A stretch of 64,000 nucleotides of DNA from Shinella curvata (GCF_022899935.1 NZ_JALJCJ010000001.1:1014053-1078052); one strand, 5' to 3'. Shown: positions 8,327 to 16,447, numbered from the stretch's first letter. The notes: a model not told the origin generated them from the sequence alone. A program made the numbers and translations.

Positions 8327-8882
8327 CCCTGCTCGACGGGAAACCGTACAGCTACGGTGGAGGCTGACGGCCCCTCCGGCCTTATGCCGTTTCGCCGCAA
8401 TGTCTGCCCTGGAACTCGAACCGGAGTTCTACACGGCCGCGGCAGCCGCCCGTCCCTCCAAGTATGATGCTGTTGGGGCGCCGCTGCATGTCCTTTGGCA
8501 CCGCAATATAAATCATACTAAAACGAGCAAAGCCTCGTAAAATCTGCGGTATTTTTCGGCAATCGCCCGGAAATTGGCCAAAGTGAGGCGTGCCCCGCGC
8601 ATGTTAAAACTTTTGCTTGCCAATTCAAGATAAACACATCAATCTTGCGCCGTTCGGGCAATTTGCGAACACGGGAAGACCTTGAATAAAAGCGCGCCGG
8701 AGACGCGAAATAATTCCGGGCAGCCAAGATCTGGATGATTCCTCTGGGATCATGCGGTTGGCTGGCTGCGGTGAAAACAGGACCCTTTCCTCAACCTCGA
8801 GAACTGCCTGCCTAACGCCCTTCGGGGCAAAACTAATGCTGCCCGCCGCCAATATACGGGCAGAGAGAAAAGGACCTGACGC
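8327..8882. other. Long leader region of the cold-shock gene
   Basis: 556 bp without a convincing gene. An ACCGTA-CAGC-TACGGT hairpin (8343-8358) lies just after the dehydrogenase. Nearer to the cold-shock gene, GCCC-TTCG-GGGC (8817-8828) makes a UUCG-capped hairpin about 54 bp before the start codon. A long structured 5' leader would be typical of cspA-type genes, but I cannot place the transcription start. A 46-codon reading at 8400-8540 has no ribosome site. Confidence 0.4.
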
Positions 8883-9098
8883 ATGGCCGAGACTGGCACT
8901 GTTAAATTCTTCAACACCGAAAAGGGCTTTGGCTTCATCAAGCCCGACAACGGTGGTGCGGATATCTTCGTACATATTTCCGCTGTACAGGCTTCCGGCC
9001 TGAACGGCCTTTCCGAAAACCAGAAGGTAAGCTTCGACACGGAACCCGATCGCCGCGGCAAAGGCCCGAAGGCGGTCAACCTGCAGATCGACGGTTGA
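8883..9098 (+). CDS. Cold-shock protein, CspA family
   Basis: 71-residue single cold-shock domain that binds single-stranded RNA/DNA and acts as an RNA chaperone. RNP1 (KGFGFIKP) and RNP2 (DIFVHISA) are intact with their aromatic residues. Ribosome site AAAAGGACC 6 nt before the ATG. Followed directly by a strong terminator, so monocistronic. Rhizobia carry several cspA paralogues, so no number is assigned. Confidence 0.95.
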   Translation: MAETGTVKFFNTEKGFGFIKPDNGGADIFVHISAVQASGLNGLSENQKVSFDTEPDRRGKGPKAVNLQIDG

Positions 9099-9130
9099 GC
9101 CGGAACAATCTCAGGATTTTCAAGTTGAAG

Positions 9131-9155
9131 CCCGGCAGCGATGCCGGGTTTTTTT
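9131..9155 (+). terminator. Terminator of cold-shock gene
   Basis: CCCGGCA (9131-9137) and TGCCGGG (9142-9148) around GCGA, followed by eight Ts. Confidence 0.9.
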
Positions 9156-9235
9156 ATTCAGCCTCGGTTCAGCCTCACTCTTCTAGTTTGCTGCCTATCG
9201 AACCGGCAAAGGGCCGGATCAAAAGGATCGACGTC

Positions 9236-9700
9236 ATGAACAATGTCCTCAAAACAATCGTGCTTTCGCTTGCCGTTGCCGCAACGACGCTCACCGCAAC
9301 GGCCGGCGTCGTCGAAGCGCGCGATCGCAACCGGGATGGTTACTGGCGTGAAGGCGACAGCGGCTATCGCCACGACCGCCCGCGCCGTCATCACCGCAAC
9401 CATCGTGACCGCGATGCCCTTGTCGGCGGCGCACTCGGCCTTGCGACAGGCGTGATCATCGGCGGCGCGCTGGCTTCGCAGCCGCGCTATTCCGAACCCC
9501 GCTATGTCGAGCCGGATTACTATCCGGAGCCGGAACCCCGTGTGATCTATCGTCGACAGCCCGTCTATGATGCGCCGAGCTACGAGCCCTGGACCCAGTC
9601 CTGGTATGATTATTGCTCGCAGCGCTACCGCTCGTTCAACCCTCGCAGCGGCACCTTTATCGGCTATGACGGCCGCGAGCATTTCTGCACCGCCGGCTGA
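9236..9700 (+). CDS. BA14K-family exported protein
   Basis: 154-residue secreted or envelope protein with the BA14K (Brucella 14-kDa antigen) C-terminal signature SWYDYCSQRYRSFNPRSGTF and a final cysteine. An N-terminal signal peptide ends near GVVEA (about residue 27). A His/Arg/Asp-rich stretch is followed by a hydrophobic glycine-zipper segment (LVGGALGLATGVIIGGAL). In Brucella the antigen has been linked to immunoglobulin binding and LPS structure; the rhizobial role is unknown. Start ATG 9236 follows AAAAGGATC; readings starting at 9095 cross the upstream terminator and are rejected. Confidence 0.88.
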   Translation: MNNVLKTIVLSLAVAATTLTATAGVVEARDRNRDGYWREGDSGYRHDRPRRHHRNHRDRDALVGGALGLATGVIIGGALASQPRYSEPRYVEPDYYPEPEPRVIYRRQPVYDAPSYEPWTQSWYDYCSQRYRSFNPRSGTFIGYDGREHFCTAG

Positions 9701-9722
9701 TCCGGCCTGCAAGTCCATCGAA

Positions 9723-9752
9723 GGCGGGCGCCATGCGGCGCCCGCCTTTTTT
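9723..9752 (+). terminator. Terminator of BA14K gene
   Basis: Ten-base stem GGCGGGCGCC (9723-9732) with GGCGCCCGCC (9737-9746), loop ATGC, six Ts. Confidence 0.92.
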
Positions 9753-9769
9753 GTGTCCCGGCTTTTGCG

Positions 9770-10417
9770 TCAAAGCCCTTTCAGATAGGGGTTCGTCCGC
9801 CGCTCTTCGCCGATCCGGCCACCCGGCCCGTGGCCGCAGAGGAAGCCAACCTCGTCGCCCAGCGGGAAGACCTTGTCGCGGATGGAATCCAGCAATTGCT
9901 GGTGGTTGCCGCCAGGCAGGTCCGTGCGGCCGATGGAACCCTGAAAGAGTACATCGCCGAGATGGGCGAAACTCTGGTTGCGGTTGAAGTAGATGACATG
10001 ACCCGGCGCGTGGCCGGGCGTGTGGTAGACCTCGAATTCGTGCGCGCCGAACGAGACCGTGTCGCCGTCTTCCAGCCAGCGGTCCGGCACGACATTGCTG
10101 ACCTTCATAGGCACACCGAACATCGAGGCCTGCGCTTCCAGCCGCTGCAGCAGCGAGAGATCATCCTTGTGCGGGCCGATGATGTCGATGCCGAGCGCGT
10201 CCTTCAGTTCCTTGGCGCCACCGGCATGATCGATATGGCCATGTGTCAGCCAGATCGCCTTCAAGGTGATGCCATTCTGATTGATGGTGTCGAGGATCAC
10301 CTCGACGTCACCGCCGGGGTCGACGATCACGCCTTCCTTCGTCTCCGTATCGAAGAGAATGGTGCAGTTCTGCTGGAAGGGAGTGACGGGAATGATACCC
10401 GCCTGAAGCATGCCCAT
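9770..10417 (-). CDS. MBL-fold hydrolase, glyoxalase II-like
   Basis: Metallo-beta-lactamase fold hydrolase (215 aa) of the YcbL/GloB-like group, probably a thioester hydrolase. Zinc ligands are visible in THGHIDHAGG (HxHxDH), HTPGHAPGH and LGDVLF, with a final CGHGPGG motif. Cytoplasmic, no signal peptide. I start at the ATG at 10417 (MGMLQAGIIPVTPF) behind GCGAGGACCCC; the frame extends further upstream without a good start. It is too short for classical glyoxalase II, which carries an additional C-terminal domain. The substrate is not determined. Confidence 0.9.
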   Translation of the reverse strand: MGMLQAGIIPVTPFQQNCTILFDTETKEGVIVDPGGDVEVILDTINQNGITLKAIWLTHGHIDHAGGAKELKDALGIDIIGPHKDDLSLLQRLEAQASMFGVPMKVSNVVPDRWLEDGDTVSFGAHEFEVYHTPGHAPGHVIYFNRNQSFAHLGDVLFQGSIGRTDLPGGNHQQLLDSIRDKVFPLGDEVGFLCGHGPGGRIGEERRTNPYLKGL

Positions 10418-10484
10418 GGGGTCCTCGCTCGATTGCCGCGTTGCGACCGGTATAGCCGCTGCGCCGCACGAAGACCAAGATGAA

Positions 10485-10661
10485 TCAACGCAGGCTCGCC
10501 ATCTCCTGCGAACCGGCATGGGCCGGGACGGTTGCCAGCGTGGGCGAGACTGTCGAGATGAGCAGCGCGACGACGGCAAGGTTGATCGCGATGTAGACGA
10601 AAGCCACCGGGCGAAGGCTCGCGGCGACGGTATTCTGCGGTTTCATCGAATTGCGCTGCAT
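10485..10661 (-). CDS. Small membrane protein
   Basis: 58-residue protein with one hydrophobic segment (VAFVYIAINLAVVALLIST, about residues 19-37) and a short periplasmic-looking tail. Supported by an AGGGAA ribosome site about 9 nt before the ATG at 10661 and by its position in an otherwise empty gap, transcribed toward the MBL-fold gene 67 bp away. No family recognised. A start at 10646 (MKPQ) is possible. Confidence 0.5.
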   Translation of the reverse strand: MQRNSMKPQNTVAASLRPVAFVYIAINLAVVALLISTVSPTLATVPAHAGSQEMASLR

Positions 10662-10794
10662 TGGTCTGTTCCCTGAACCCTGCGTGGCGGCGATATGCGC
10701 CATCTGTTATCTGATGTTTACAACGGTTCAGGAGTCCGGACTGTTCCGGCAGGAACAGCTAATACAGGCGATTGTGGCATCAATGCCACAGTTT

Positions 10795-11253
10795 TCAGAG
10801 AGGCAGGGCCGTCGTCTCCTTCAGGGTATCGAGCACGATCGCCGTCTTCACATGCGAAACGGATTCATGCGGCAGCAGGACGTCATTGACGAAGGCCGAC
10901 AGCGCCTTGAGGTTCGGTACGACGACCTTGATGATGTAGTCCATCTCTCCCGTCAGCGAATAGGCCTCCAGCACCTCCGGCAGACTGGAGATTAACTTCC
11001 CGAACCGCACGGCGTTGTCGCGGTTGTGTGTGGCCAGCGTCACCGTAACGACGATGACGATGCCGAGATCGAGCTTTTCGCGGTCGAGCTCCGCCCGGTA
11101 GGCGCGGATGATGCCCTCCTCTTCCAGCCGGATGCGCCGGCGCGAACATTGCGAGGGCGAGAGATTGATGCGCTCGGAAAGCTCGTTGTTCGTCAGCCGA
11201 GCGTCCTCCTGCAGATGTGCGAGCAGTTTACGGTCGAAAGCATCAAGATGCAC
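10795..11253 (-). CDS. Lrp/AsnC-family regulator
   Basis: 152-residue feast/famine regulator. AsnC-type helix-turn-helix at about residues 4-60 (LTNNELSERINLSPSQCSRR) followed by a RAM ligand-binding domain (SLTGEMDYIIKVVVPNLKAL). Such proteins form octamers that sense amino acids. It is divergent from hppD across a 129-bp gap that contains a TGCA-type dyad, so it probably responds to tyrosine/phenylalanine or a derivative and controls hppD. The effector is inference from context. Confidence 0.92.
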   Translation of the reverse strand: MHLDAFDRKLLAHLQEDARLTNNELSERINLSPSQCSRRRIRLEEEGIIRAYRAELDREKLDLGIVIVVTVTLATHNRDNAVRFGKLISSLPEVLEAYSLTGEMDYIIKVVVPNLKALSAFVNDVLLPHESVSHVKTAIVLDTLKETTALPL

Positions 11254-11318
11254 GATTCTACCCCATATTCATCAATCCACGCATGAAGTTCGCATGGATT
11301 TGTAAAAGCGCAAGTACT

Positions 11319-11335
11319 ATGCACACACATTGCAT
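11319..11335. promoter_or_regulatory. Dyad between lrp and hppD
   Basis: Perfect inverted repeat ATGCA-N7-TGCAT in the divergent promoter region, about 48 bp upstream of the hppD start codon. A candidate site for the adjacent Lrp-type regulator, assigned by position only. Confidence 0.4.
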
Positions 11336-11382
11336 GGTAAACGCGCCATACTGCCCTTCATAGTTTTCGTGGAGGACGAACG

Positions 11383-12486
11383 ATGGGCCCTTTCCCGCAT
11401 GATGCACCGACGGCAGTGATCTCGGCCGACAACCCGGCCGGCACCGATGGCTTCGAGTTCGTCGAGTTCGCCCATCCCGAGCCGGAAAAGCTCGAAGAGC
11501 TGTTCTCCCGCATGGGCTACAGCAAAGTCGCCACGCACCGCTCCAAGGCGATCTCCGTCTGGCGCCAGGGCGACATCAACTACATCGTCAATGCCGAGCC
11601 CGGTTCGCATGCCATGACATTTGCGGGCGAACATGGCCCCTGCGCCGCCTCGATGGCCTGGCGCGTGGTCGATGCCAAGCATGCTTTCGAGCACGCCGTC
11701 TCCAAGGGCGCGACGCCCTATGAAGGCAACGACAAGGCGCTCGACGTTCCCGCCATCGTCGGCATCGGCGGCTCGCTGCTCTATTTCGTCGAGAAATATG
11801 GCGCCAAGGGCTCCGCCTATGACGCAGAGTTCGAATGGACGGGCGCACGCAACCCGAAGCCTGCCGGCGTCGGCTTCTATTTTCTCGATCACCTCACCCA
11901 CAATGTCTATCGCGGCAATATGGACAAGTGGTGGGATTTTTACCGCGAGCTCTTCGGCTTCAAGCAGATCCATTTCTTCGACATCGACGGCCGCATCACC
12001 GGCCTCGTGTCGCGCGCCATCACCTCGCCCTGCGGCAAGATCCGCATCCCCTTGAACGAATCCAAGGACGAGACGAGCCAGATCGTCGAGTATCTGAAGA
12101 AATACAAGGGCGAAGGCATCCAGCACATCGCCGTCGGCACGGACGCAATCTATGACGCTACAGACAGGCTCGCCGACAACGGCATGAAGTTCATGCCCGG
12201 ACCGCCGGACAATTATTACGAGCGCTCCTATGTCCGCGTTGTCGGCCATGAAGAGCCGGTCGAGCGTATGAAGAAGCATGGCATCCTCATCGACGGCGAG
12301 GGTGTTGTCGACGGCGGCATGACGAAAATCCTGTTGCAGATTTTCTCCAAGACCGTTATCGGGCCGATCTTCTTCGAATTCATCCAGCGCAAGGGGGACG
12401 AAGGATTTGGCGAGGGCAACTTCCGTGCGCTCTTCGAATCGATCGAGGAAGACCAGATTCGCCGGGGCGTCATCGCAGCAGAATAA
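11383..12486 (+). CDS. hppD: 4-hydroxyphenylpyruvate dioxygenase
   Basis: Non-haem iron dioxygenase (367 aa) that converts 4-hydroxyphenylpyruvate to homogentisate in tyrosine catabolism. Two vicinal-oxygen-chelate domains; iron ligands are expected at His170 (LDHLTHNV), His248 (IQHIAVGT) and Glu332 (FFEFIQRKG). The C-terminal helix segment GFGEGNFRALFESIE that closes the active site is present. ATG at 11383 behind GTGGAGGACGAACG. Homogentisate dioxygenase and fumarylacetoacetase genes are not adjacent. Single transcript ending at a clear terminator; likely controlled by the divergent Lrp-type gene. Confidence 0.96.
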   Translation: MGPFPHDAPTAVISADNPAGTDGFEFVEFAHPEPEKLEELFSRMGYSKVATHRSKAISVWRQGDINYIVNAEPGSHAMTFAGEHGPCAASMAWRVVDAKHAFEHAVSKGATPYEGNDKALDVPAIVGIGGSLLYFVEKYGAKGSAYDAEFEWTGARNPKPAGVGFYFLDHLTHNVYRGNMDKWWDFYRELFGFKQIHFFDIDGRITGLVSRAITSPCGKIRIPLNESKDETSQIVEYLKKYKGEGIQHIAVGTDAIYDATDRLADNGMKFMPGPPDNYYERSYVRVVGHEEPVERMKKHGILIDGEGVVDGGMTKILLQIFSKTVIGPIFFEFIQRKGDEGFGEGNFRALFESIEEDQIRRGVIAAE

Positions 12487-12519
12487 AAACCGCGGCAACC
12501 AAGCCATGCGGGGAAGGAA

Positions 12520-12548
12520 GAGGCGGCCGTCTTGCGGCCGCCTCTTTA
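12520..12548 (+). terminator. Terminator of hppD
   Basis: GAGGCGGCCG (12520-12529) and CGGCCGCCTC (12535-12544) with a short loop, followed by TTT. The stem is strong, the T tract short. Confidence 0.75.
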
Positions 12549-12738
12549 CATTCGCGACATCTGAAAAACCCGGTGTACTTCGCACACGGGCAAATTGACT
12601 TATCCCAAATTTATCCGCACGTTGAAGGTGCCGAATTTTTCGGCGACGGGTGCGCGGGCTCCAGATCGCGCTCCGGTAGCGAGGCAAGTGTCCGACCCGG
12701 CCACTCTTTTTCCGGGCGGACCTTTCGGAGGGGAAGTC

Positions 12739-13002
12739 ATGGAAGCATTGATGCCCATCATCACGCAGATCATCGCCGGCGCCGTTGGCGGCAACGTGGC
12801 GGGTGCCGCCCTGAAACAGGCGGCCGTCAGCGTGATCGTCCGCACCATCGTCGGCGCCATCGGCGGTATCGGCGGCGGTTTTCTTCTCCAGATGCTCGGC
12901 GGTGAAGCAGGCCTCTCCGGCCTCGTGGCCAACGGCATCGGCGGCCTCGTCGGCGGCGGCGTTCTGACCGGCATCGTCGGCGCGGTCCTCGGAAAGAAAT
13001 AA
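12739..13002 (+). CDS. Glycine-rich membrane protein
   Basis: 87 residues, almost entirely small and hydrophobic, with repeated GxxxG-like spacing (AGAVGGNVAG, GAIGGIGGG, GGLVGGGVLTGIVG), suggesting two or three tightly packed membrane helices. Strong ribosome site CGGAGGGGA before ATG 12739, and a terminator follows, so it is a genuine single gene. Readings from 12595 start without a ribosome site. No functional family recognised; proteins of this type are common in rhizobia. Confidence 0.75.
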   Translation: MEALMPIITQIIAGAVGGNVAGAALKQAAVSVIVRTIVGAIGGIGGGFLLQMLGGEAGLSGLVANGIGGLVGGGVLTGIVGAVLGKK

Positions 13003-13045
13003 CACCCTCCCCGGCGCGGCTCTCCCCGCGCCTGCCAATCCATAC

Positions 13046-13079
13046 AACGCCCGCCAGGCACGCCTGAGCGGGCGTTTTT
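13046..13079 (+). terminator. Terminator before tetR
   Basis: AACGCCCGC (13046-13054) pairs with GCGGGCGTT (13068-13076), with an inner CAGGC/GCCTG stem, then five Ts. Confidence 0.85.
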
Positions 13080-13084
13080 GCCGG

Positions 13085-13136
13085 CTTGACTCTATAGGTC
13101 AATTGTCCTAATTCTCGACTTAGGACAATCGACCTA
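13085..13136 (+). promoter_or_regulatory. TetR promoter and operator
   Basis: Large dyad: left arm 13095-13111 (TAGGTCAATTGTCCTAA) and right arm 13120-13136 differ at one position across an 8-bp spacer. It overlaps a likely promoter (TTGACT at 13085-13090, CTAATT at 13108-13113, 17 bp apart) directly before tetR. Binding would block transcription, so autorepression is expected. Confidence 0.75.
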
Positions 13137-13146
13137 GAGAGAAGTC

Positions 13147-13725
13147 ATGCCAGCGGAAAACACACGCCAGCATATCGTCGATGCGGCCGACCGGCTGTTT
13201 TACGAGCAGGGTTTCGAGGCGACGTCATTCGCTCACATCGCAAAGGCCGTCGGCCTGTCGCGCGGCAACTTCTACTATCACTTCAAGTCGAAGGACGAGA
13301 TCCTGACCGCCGTCATCGCTTTGCGTCTGGCAAAAACGCGGCAGATGCTCGAGACATGGGAAAAGGCCGAAGCGCCTGCCGACCGCATTCGCAGCTTCAT
13401 TCACATCCTGATTATGAACCGCGCGAAGATCATGAGTTACGGCTGCCCTGTCGGCACACTTTGCAGCGAACTCGCCAAGCTGGATCACGTCGCCAAGGAC
13501 GAGGCGACAAAACTCTTCACGCTCTTCCGGGAATGGCTCGCCGGGCAATTTGCGCTTCTCGGTCGCGCCGGGGATGCCGACCGACTGGCGCTCCATGTCC
13601 TCATGCGCAGCCAGGGTGCCGCGACGCTTGCCACGGCTTTCCGCGACGAGGGCTTCGTCGAACGCGAAGTCGCCGATATGACCGCCTGGCTGGACGCCCA
13701 GCATCCCCGCCCCCTGCACGCCTGA
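13147..13725 (+). CDS. TetR/AcrR-family repressor
   Basis: 192-residue regulator with an N-terminal TetR helix-turn-helix (about residues 8-54, FAHIAKAVGLSRGNFYYHFKSK) and a divergent ligand domain containing a cysteine pair (SYGCPVGTLCSEL) that is typical of a TetR subgroup with the same C-terminal domain. The upstream 34-bp core dyad points to autoregulation. It is followed 10 bp later by a YciI-like gene, so the two form one operon. Ligand unknown. Confidence 0.93.
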   Translation: MPAENTRQHIVDAADRLFYEQGFEATSFAHIAKAVGLSRGNFYYHFKSKDEILTAVIALRLAKTRQMLETWEKAEAPADRIRSFIHILIMNRAKIMSYGCPVGTLCSELAKLDHVAKDEATKLFTLFREWLAGQFALLGRAGDADRLALHVLMRSQGAATLATAFRDEGFVEREVADMTAWLDAQHPRPLHA

Positions 13726-13735
13726 AGGAGAAGAC

Positions 13736-14023
13736 ATGTTTCTCGTCACCTTGAGATTTTCCGCCAACAAAGCCAAGGCCGCCGCATTCATGGAAGGCCA
13801 TAATGCCTGGATCCAGCGCGGCTTCGACGACGGGATCTTCCTGCTGACCGGCAACCTCCAGCCCAGTGCCGGCGGCGCGGTGCTCGCCCACAATGTCTCA
13901 CGCGCCGACCTGGAGAGCCGGGTGAAGGACGACCCGTTCGTTGCGGAAGACGTCGTCAGTGCCGAGATCCTTGAGATCACGCCCGGGCGAACGGACGAGC
14001 GGCTGTCCTTCCTGAAAGGATGA
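13736..14023 (+). CDS. YciI-family protein
   Basis: 95-residue dimeric alpha/beta-barrel-type protein of the YciI/muconolactone-isomerase-like group. The fold is recognised from VTLRFSANKAKAAAFMEGHNAWI, GIFLLTGNLQP and the DPFVAEDVVSAEILEI segment. YciI proteins are small dimeric enzymes or binding proteins of largely unknown chemistry; a His (GHNAWI) and an Asp pair (KDDPF) are candidate active-site residues. Ribosome site GAAGGAGAAG before the ATG. Co-transcribed with the TetR gene, so it is probably the repressor's main target. Confidence 0.88.
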   Translation: MFLVTLRFSANKAKAAAFMEGHNAWIQRGFDDGIFLLTGNLQPSAGGAVLAHNVSRADLESRVKDDPFVAEDVVSAEILEITPGRTDERLSFLKG

Positions 14024-14033
14024 GACCCCAACG

Positions 14034-14062
14034 AAAAACGCCCGCGGCGGGGCCGCGGGCGT
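14034..14062 (-). terminator. Terminator of ilvE
   Basis: ACGCCCGCGGC (14038-14048) and GCCGCGGGCGT (14052-14062), loop GGG; five Us follow on the minus strand. Confidence 0.85.
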
Positions 14063-14086
14063 CTGTCATCTCAAGAGGGAGAAGAC

Positions 14087-14974
14087 TTATTCGGCAGCTG
14101 CAGCGACCGGATAGACTTCCTTCATGTAGTCGTTCATCAGGTTTTCCGAGATCGTGCCCGGCGTGAAGCGGTACGGGCCGACTTCCGAAACCGGCGTCAC
14201 TTCGGCGGCCGAGCCGGTCAGGAAGCATTCGGAGAAATCCGACAGTTCCTCGGGCAGGATCGCCCGCTCGACGACCTGATAGCCCCGGCGCTTGGCCAGC
14301 TCGATCACCGTGCGGCGGGTGATGCCGTCGAGGAAGCAATCCGGCACCGGCGTATGGATGACGCCGTCCTTTACGAAGAATACGTTGGCGCCGGTCGCTT
14401 CCGCCACCTGGCCGCGATAGTCGAGCATCAGCGCGTCCGCATAGCCCTTGGCTTCGGCGGCGTGCTTGGAGATCGTGCAGATCATGTAGAGGCCGGCGGC
14501 CTTCGACTTCGATGGCGCGGTCTTCGGGTCGGGGCGGCGGTACTCGGCGATATCGAGGCGGATGCCCTTCAGCTTCTCGGCCGGATTGAAGTAGCTGCCC
14601 CACTGCCAGATGGCGATGGCGACGTTGATGCGGTTGTTCTGCGCTGAAACGCCCATCATCTCCGAGCCGCGCCAGGCGATCGGCCGCGCATAGGCCTCAG
14701 AGAAACCCTGGCGCTTCAGAAGTTCGACAGTCGCCGCATCCAGCTCTTCAACGGAGTATGGAATTTTGAAGCCGAGGATTTCGGCCGACTTGTGCAGGCG
14801 CTGGTTATGCTCGGTGAGCTTGAAGATACGCCCGCCATAGGCGCGCTCGCCTTCGAACACCGCGCTCGCATAATGCAGGCCGTGCGTCAGCACATGAATC
14901 TTCGCGTCCTTCCAGTCGACGAATTCACCGTTGAACCAGATTTGCCCGTCCAGCTGATCGAAAGGAACTGCCAT
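14087..14974 (-). CDS. ilvE: Branched-chain amino acid aminotransferase
   Basis: Fold-type IV PLP aminotransferase (295 aa) for leucine, isoleucine and valine. Conserved regions seen are THGLHYASAVFEGERAY, the PLP lysine in SKSKAAGLYMI, EATGANVFFV, LDGITRRTVIELAK and FLTGSAAEVTPV. I start at ATG 14974 (MAVPFDQLDG) behind CCGGAGGATG; a longer reading adds eight residues. The sequence matches the short rhizobial IlvE type. Monocistronic with its own terminator. Confidence 0.94.
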   Translation of the reverse strand: MAVPFDQLDGQIWFNGEFVDWKDAKIHVLTHGLHYASAVFEGERAYGGRIFKLTEHNQRLHKSAEILGFKIPYSVEELDAATVELLKRQGFSEAYARPIAWRGSEMMGVSAQNNRINVAIAIWQWGSYFNPAEKLKGIRLDIAEYRRPDPKTAPSKSKAAGLYMICTISKHAAEAKGYADALMLDYRGQVAEATGANVFFVKDGVIHTPVPDCFLDGITRRTVIELAKRRGYQVVERAILPEELSDFSECFLTGSAAEVTPVSEVGPYRFTPGTISENLMNDYMKEVYPVAAAAE

Positions 14975-15049
14975 GGTGTCATCCTCCGGCGCTCGCACGC
15001 CATTCTTTCTGTTGATTGTTTCGCCAGTTGCGGTCTAACCAGAAACAGG

Positions 15050-15078
15050 CAGGATTACCTGAGTATAGGATAATCCTG
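15050..15078. promoter_or_regulatory. Dyad in ilvE-marR intergenic region
   Basis: CAGGATTA (15050-15057) and TAATCCTG (15071-15078) form a perfect inverted repeat with a 13-bp spacer, about 75 bp upstream of ilvE. The binding protein is unknown; an Lrp- or LysR-type factor is possible. Confidence 0.4.
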
Positions 15079-15151
15079 ATTGGCAGCCGGGAAAACATCT
15101 CACAACGGCGCCCGGAACCGCAATTTACGGTGCGGACCCTAACAACGGTGA

Positions 15152-15182
15152 AAAAATATGTCAATAATACTGACGTATTTTT
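15152..15182 (+). promoter_or_regulatory. Putative MarR-type operator
   Basis: AAAAATATGTCA (15152-15163) and TGACGTATTTTT (15171-15182) form a 12-bp inverted repeat with one mismatch and a 7-bp spacer, 27 bp upstream of the MarR start codon. Size and position suit autoregulation by that protein. Confidence 0.6.
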
Positions 15183-15209
15183 CCATAAATTACGCGGGGA
15201 CGGCAAGGC

Positions 15210-15716
15210 ATGAAAGGAAATGACAACGTGGCCCGACAGATGCCGGACAAACACGGCGCAGAGGAGCTGCACCATGACGTGATGACGGGTGACGGGCGTA
15301 TCGACTTCGAGATCATCGAGGGCCTGTTCTTCGCCTATCGCGATTTCATTTCCGATCCGGACGCCATTCTGGCAACGAGCGGCTTCGGCCGCGCGCATCA
15401 CCGGGTCGTGCATTTCGTCAACCGCGAGCCGGGCATGACGGTGGCGGACCTGCTCGACACGCTGAAGATCACCAAGCAGAGCCTGGCGCGTGTCTTGAAG
15501 GAGCTGATCGATTCCGGCTATATCCAGCAGGTGGCAGGCCCCGAGGATCGCCGCCAGCGCAAGCTCTACCCGACACGGACCGGGCGGGAACTTGCCCTTG
15601 CGCTCGCCGAGCCGCAATCCCGCCGCATCGCCCGTGCATTTGAAGACATGAATGCGGGCGACCGCCGAGCGGTGGTGAAATTCCTCGCCGGCATGCAGAA
15701 CGCCAAGAGCGATTGA
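15210..15716 (+). CDS. MarR-family regulator (LdtR-like?)
   Basis: 168-residue MarR-type winged-helix regulator. The DNA-binding domain covers about residues 60-125 (MTVADLLDTLKITKQSLARVLKEL and the wing GPEDRRQRKLYPT), flanked by dimerisation helices. The overall look, including AYRDFISDPDAILA and GFGRAHHRVVHFV, recalls LdtR of Liberibacter/Sinorhizobium, which responds to benzoate-like ligands and affects cell-wall and stress genes; that identity is from memory and not certain. A dyad lies directly upstream. A response regulator follows 23 bp later, so it heads an operon with a two-component pair. Confidence 0.88.
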   Translation: MKGNDNVARQMPDKHGAEELHHDVMTGDGRIDFEIIEGLFFAYRDFISDPDAILATSGFGRAHHRVVHFVNREPGMTVADLLDTLKITKQSLARVLKELIDSGYIQQVAGPEDRRQRKLYPTRTGRELALALAEPQSRRIARAFEDMNAGDRRAVVKFLAGMQNAKSD

Positions 15717-15739
15717 GAAACGGACAGGAGGAGAAGACG

Positions 15740-16447
15740 ATGACCGCTGCCGGCGCGCCCTCCGATGATGCATCCCACCTGCTGGTCGTCGACGACGATA
15801 CCCGCATCCGCGAACTCCTGAACCGTTACCTCAAGGAGCAGGGGTTTCGCGTGACCGTCGCGGGCGATGCGGACGAAGCCCGGCGAAAGCTGCGCGGTCT
15901 CGATTTCGATCTCATCATCATGGATGTGATGATGCCCGGCGAGAGCGGCCTTGCATTGACCAAGAGCCTGCGCGACATCCGCCCCGTGCCCATCCTCATG
16001 CTGACGGCGCTCGCCGAGTCGAACGCCCGCATCGAGGGGCTTGAGGCCGGCGCCGACGACTACCTTTCCAAACCCTTCGAACCGCGCGAACTGGTGCTGC
16101 GCATCAACAATATCCTCAAGCGCAACACGCCGCCGACCACGCCGAAGATCGAACAGGTCATGTTCGGGCCCTATACCTTCTCCATCGTGCGCAAGGAGCT
16201 GAAACGCGGCGGCGACGCCATCCGCCTTACCGACCGGGAGCAGGAGATCATGCTGCTCTTTTCGCTGCGTGCAGGCGAAACGATCCCGCGTCACGAGCTG
16301 ATCGGCGAAGAAACAGAAGTGGGTGAACGTACAATAGACGTGCAGATCAATCGCCTGAGGCGTAAGATCGAGGACGATCCATCCAACCCGGTGTGGCTGC
16401 AGACTGTGCGCGGCATCGGCTACCGATTGAGCGTAGAGCAGGGCTGA
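15740..16447 (+). CDS. OmpR-family response regulator
   Basis: 235-residue response regulator. The receiver domain (about residues 12-125) has the acidic pocket VVDDDTR, phosphoacceptor Asp62 (IIMDVMMPGESG), Thr of MLTALAE and Lys of YLSKPFEP. The C-terminal OmpR winged helix (about 140-232) shows RLTDREQEIMLLFS and VGERTIDVQINRLRRKIED. ATG 15740 has AGGAGGAGAAG upstream. It partners with the histidine kinase encoded 91 bp downstream. The target genes are unknown. Confidence 0.94.
   Translation: MTAAGAPSDDASHLLVVDDDTRIRELLNRYLKEQGFRVTVAGDADEARRKLRGLDFDLIIMDVMMPGESGLALTKSLRDIRPVPILMLTALAESNARIEGLEAGADDYLSKPFEPRELVLRINNILKRNTPPTTPKIEQVMFGPYTFSIVRKELKRGGDAIRLTDREQEIMLLFSLRAGETIPRHELIGEETEVGERTIDVQINRLRRKIEDDPSNPVWLQTVRGIGYRLSVEQG

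Noticed and set aside
8400-8540. 46-codon plus-strand ORF in the gap before the cold-shock gene
   Set aside because: No ribosome site, no hydrophobic or domain signal; not enough to annotate as a gene.
11317-13047. 576-codon minus-strand frame over hppD
   Set aside because: Antisense of hppD and the glycine-rich protein gene; no family resemblance.
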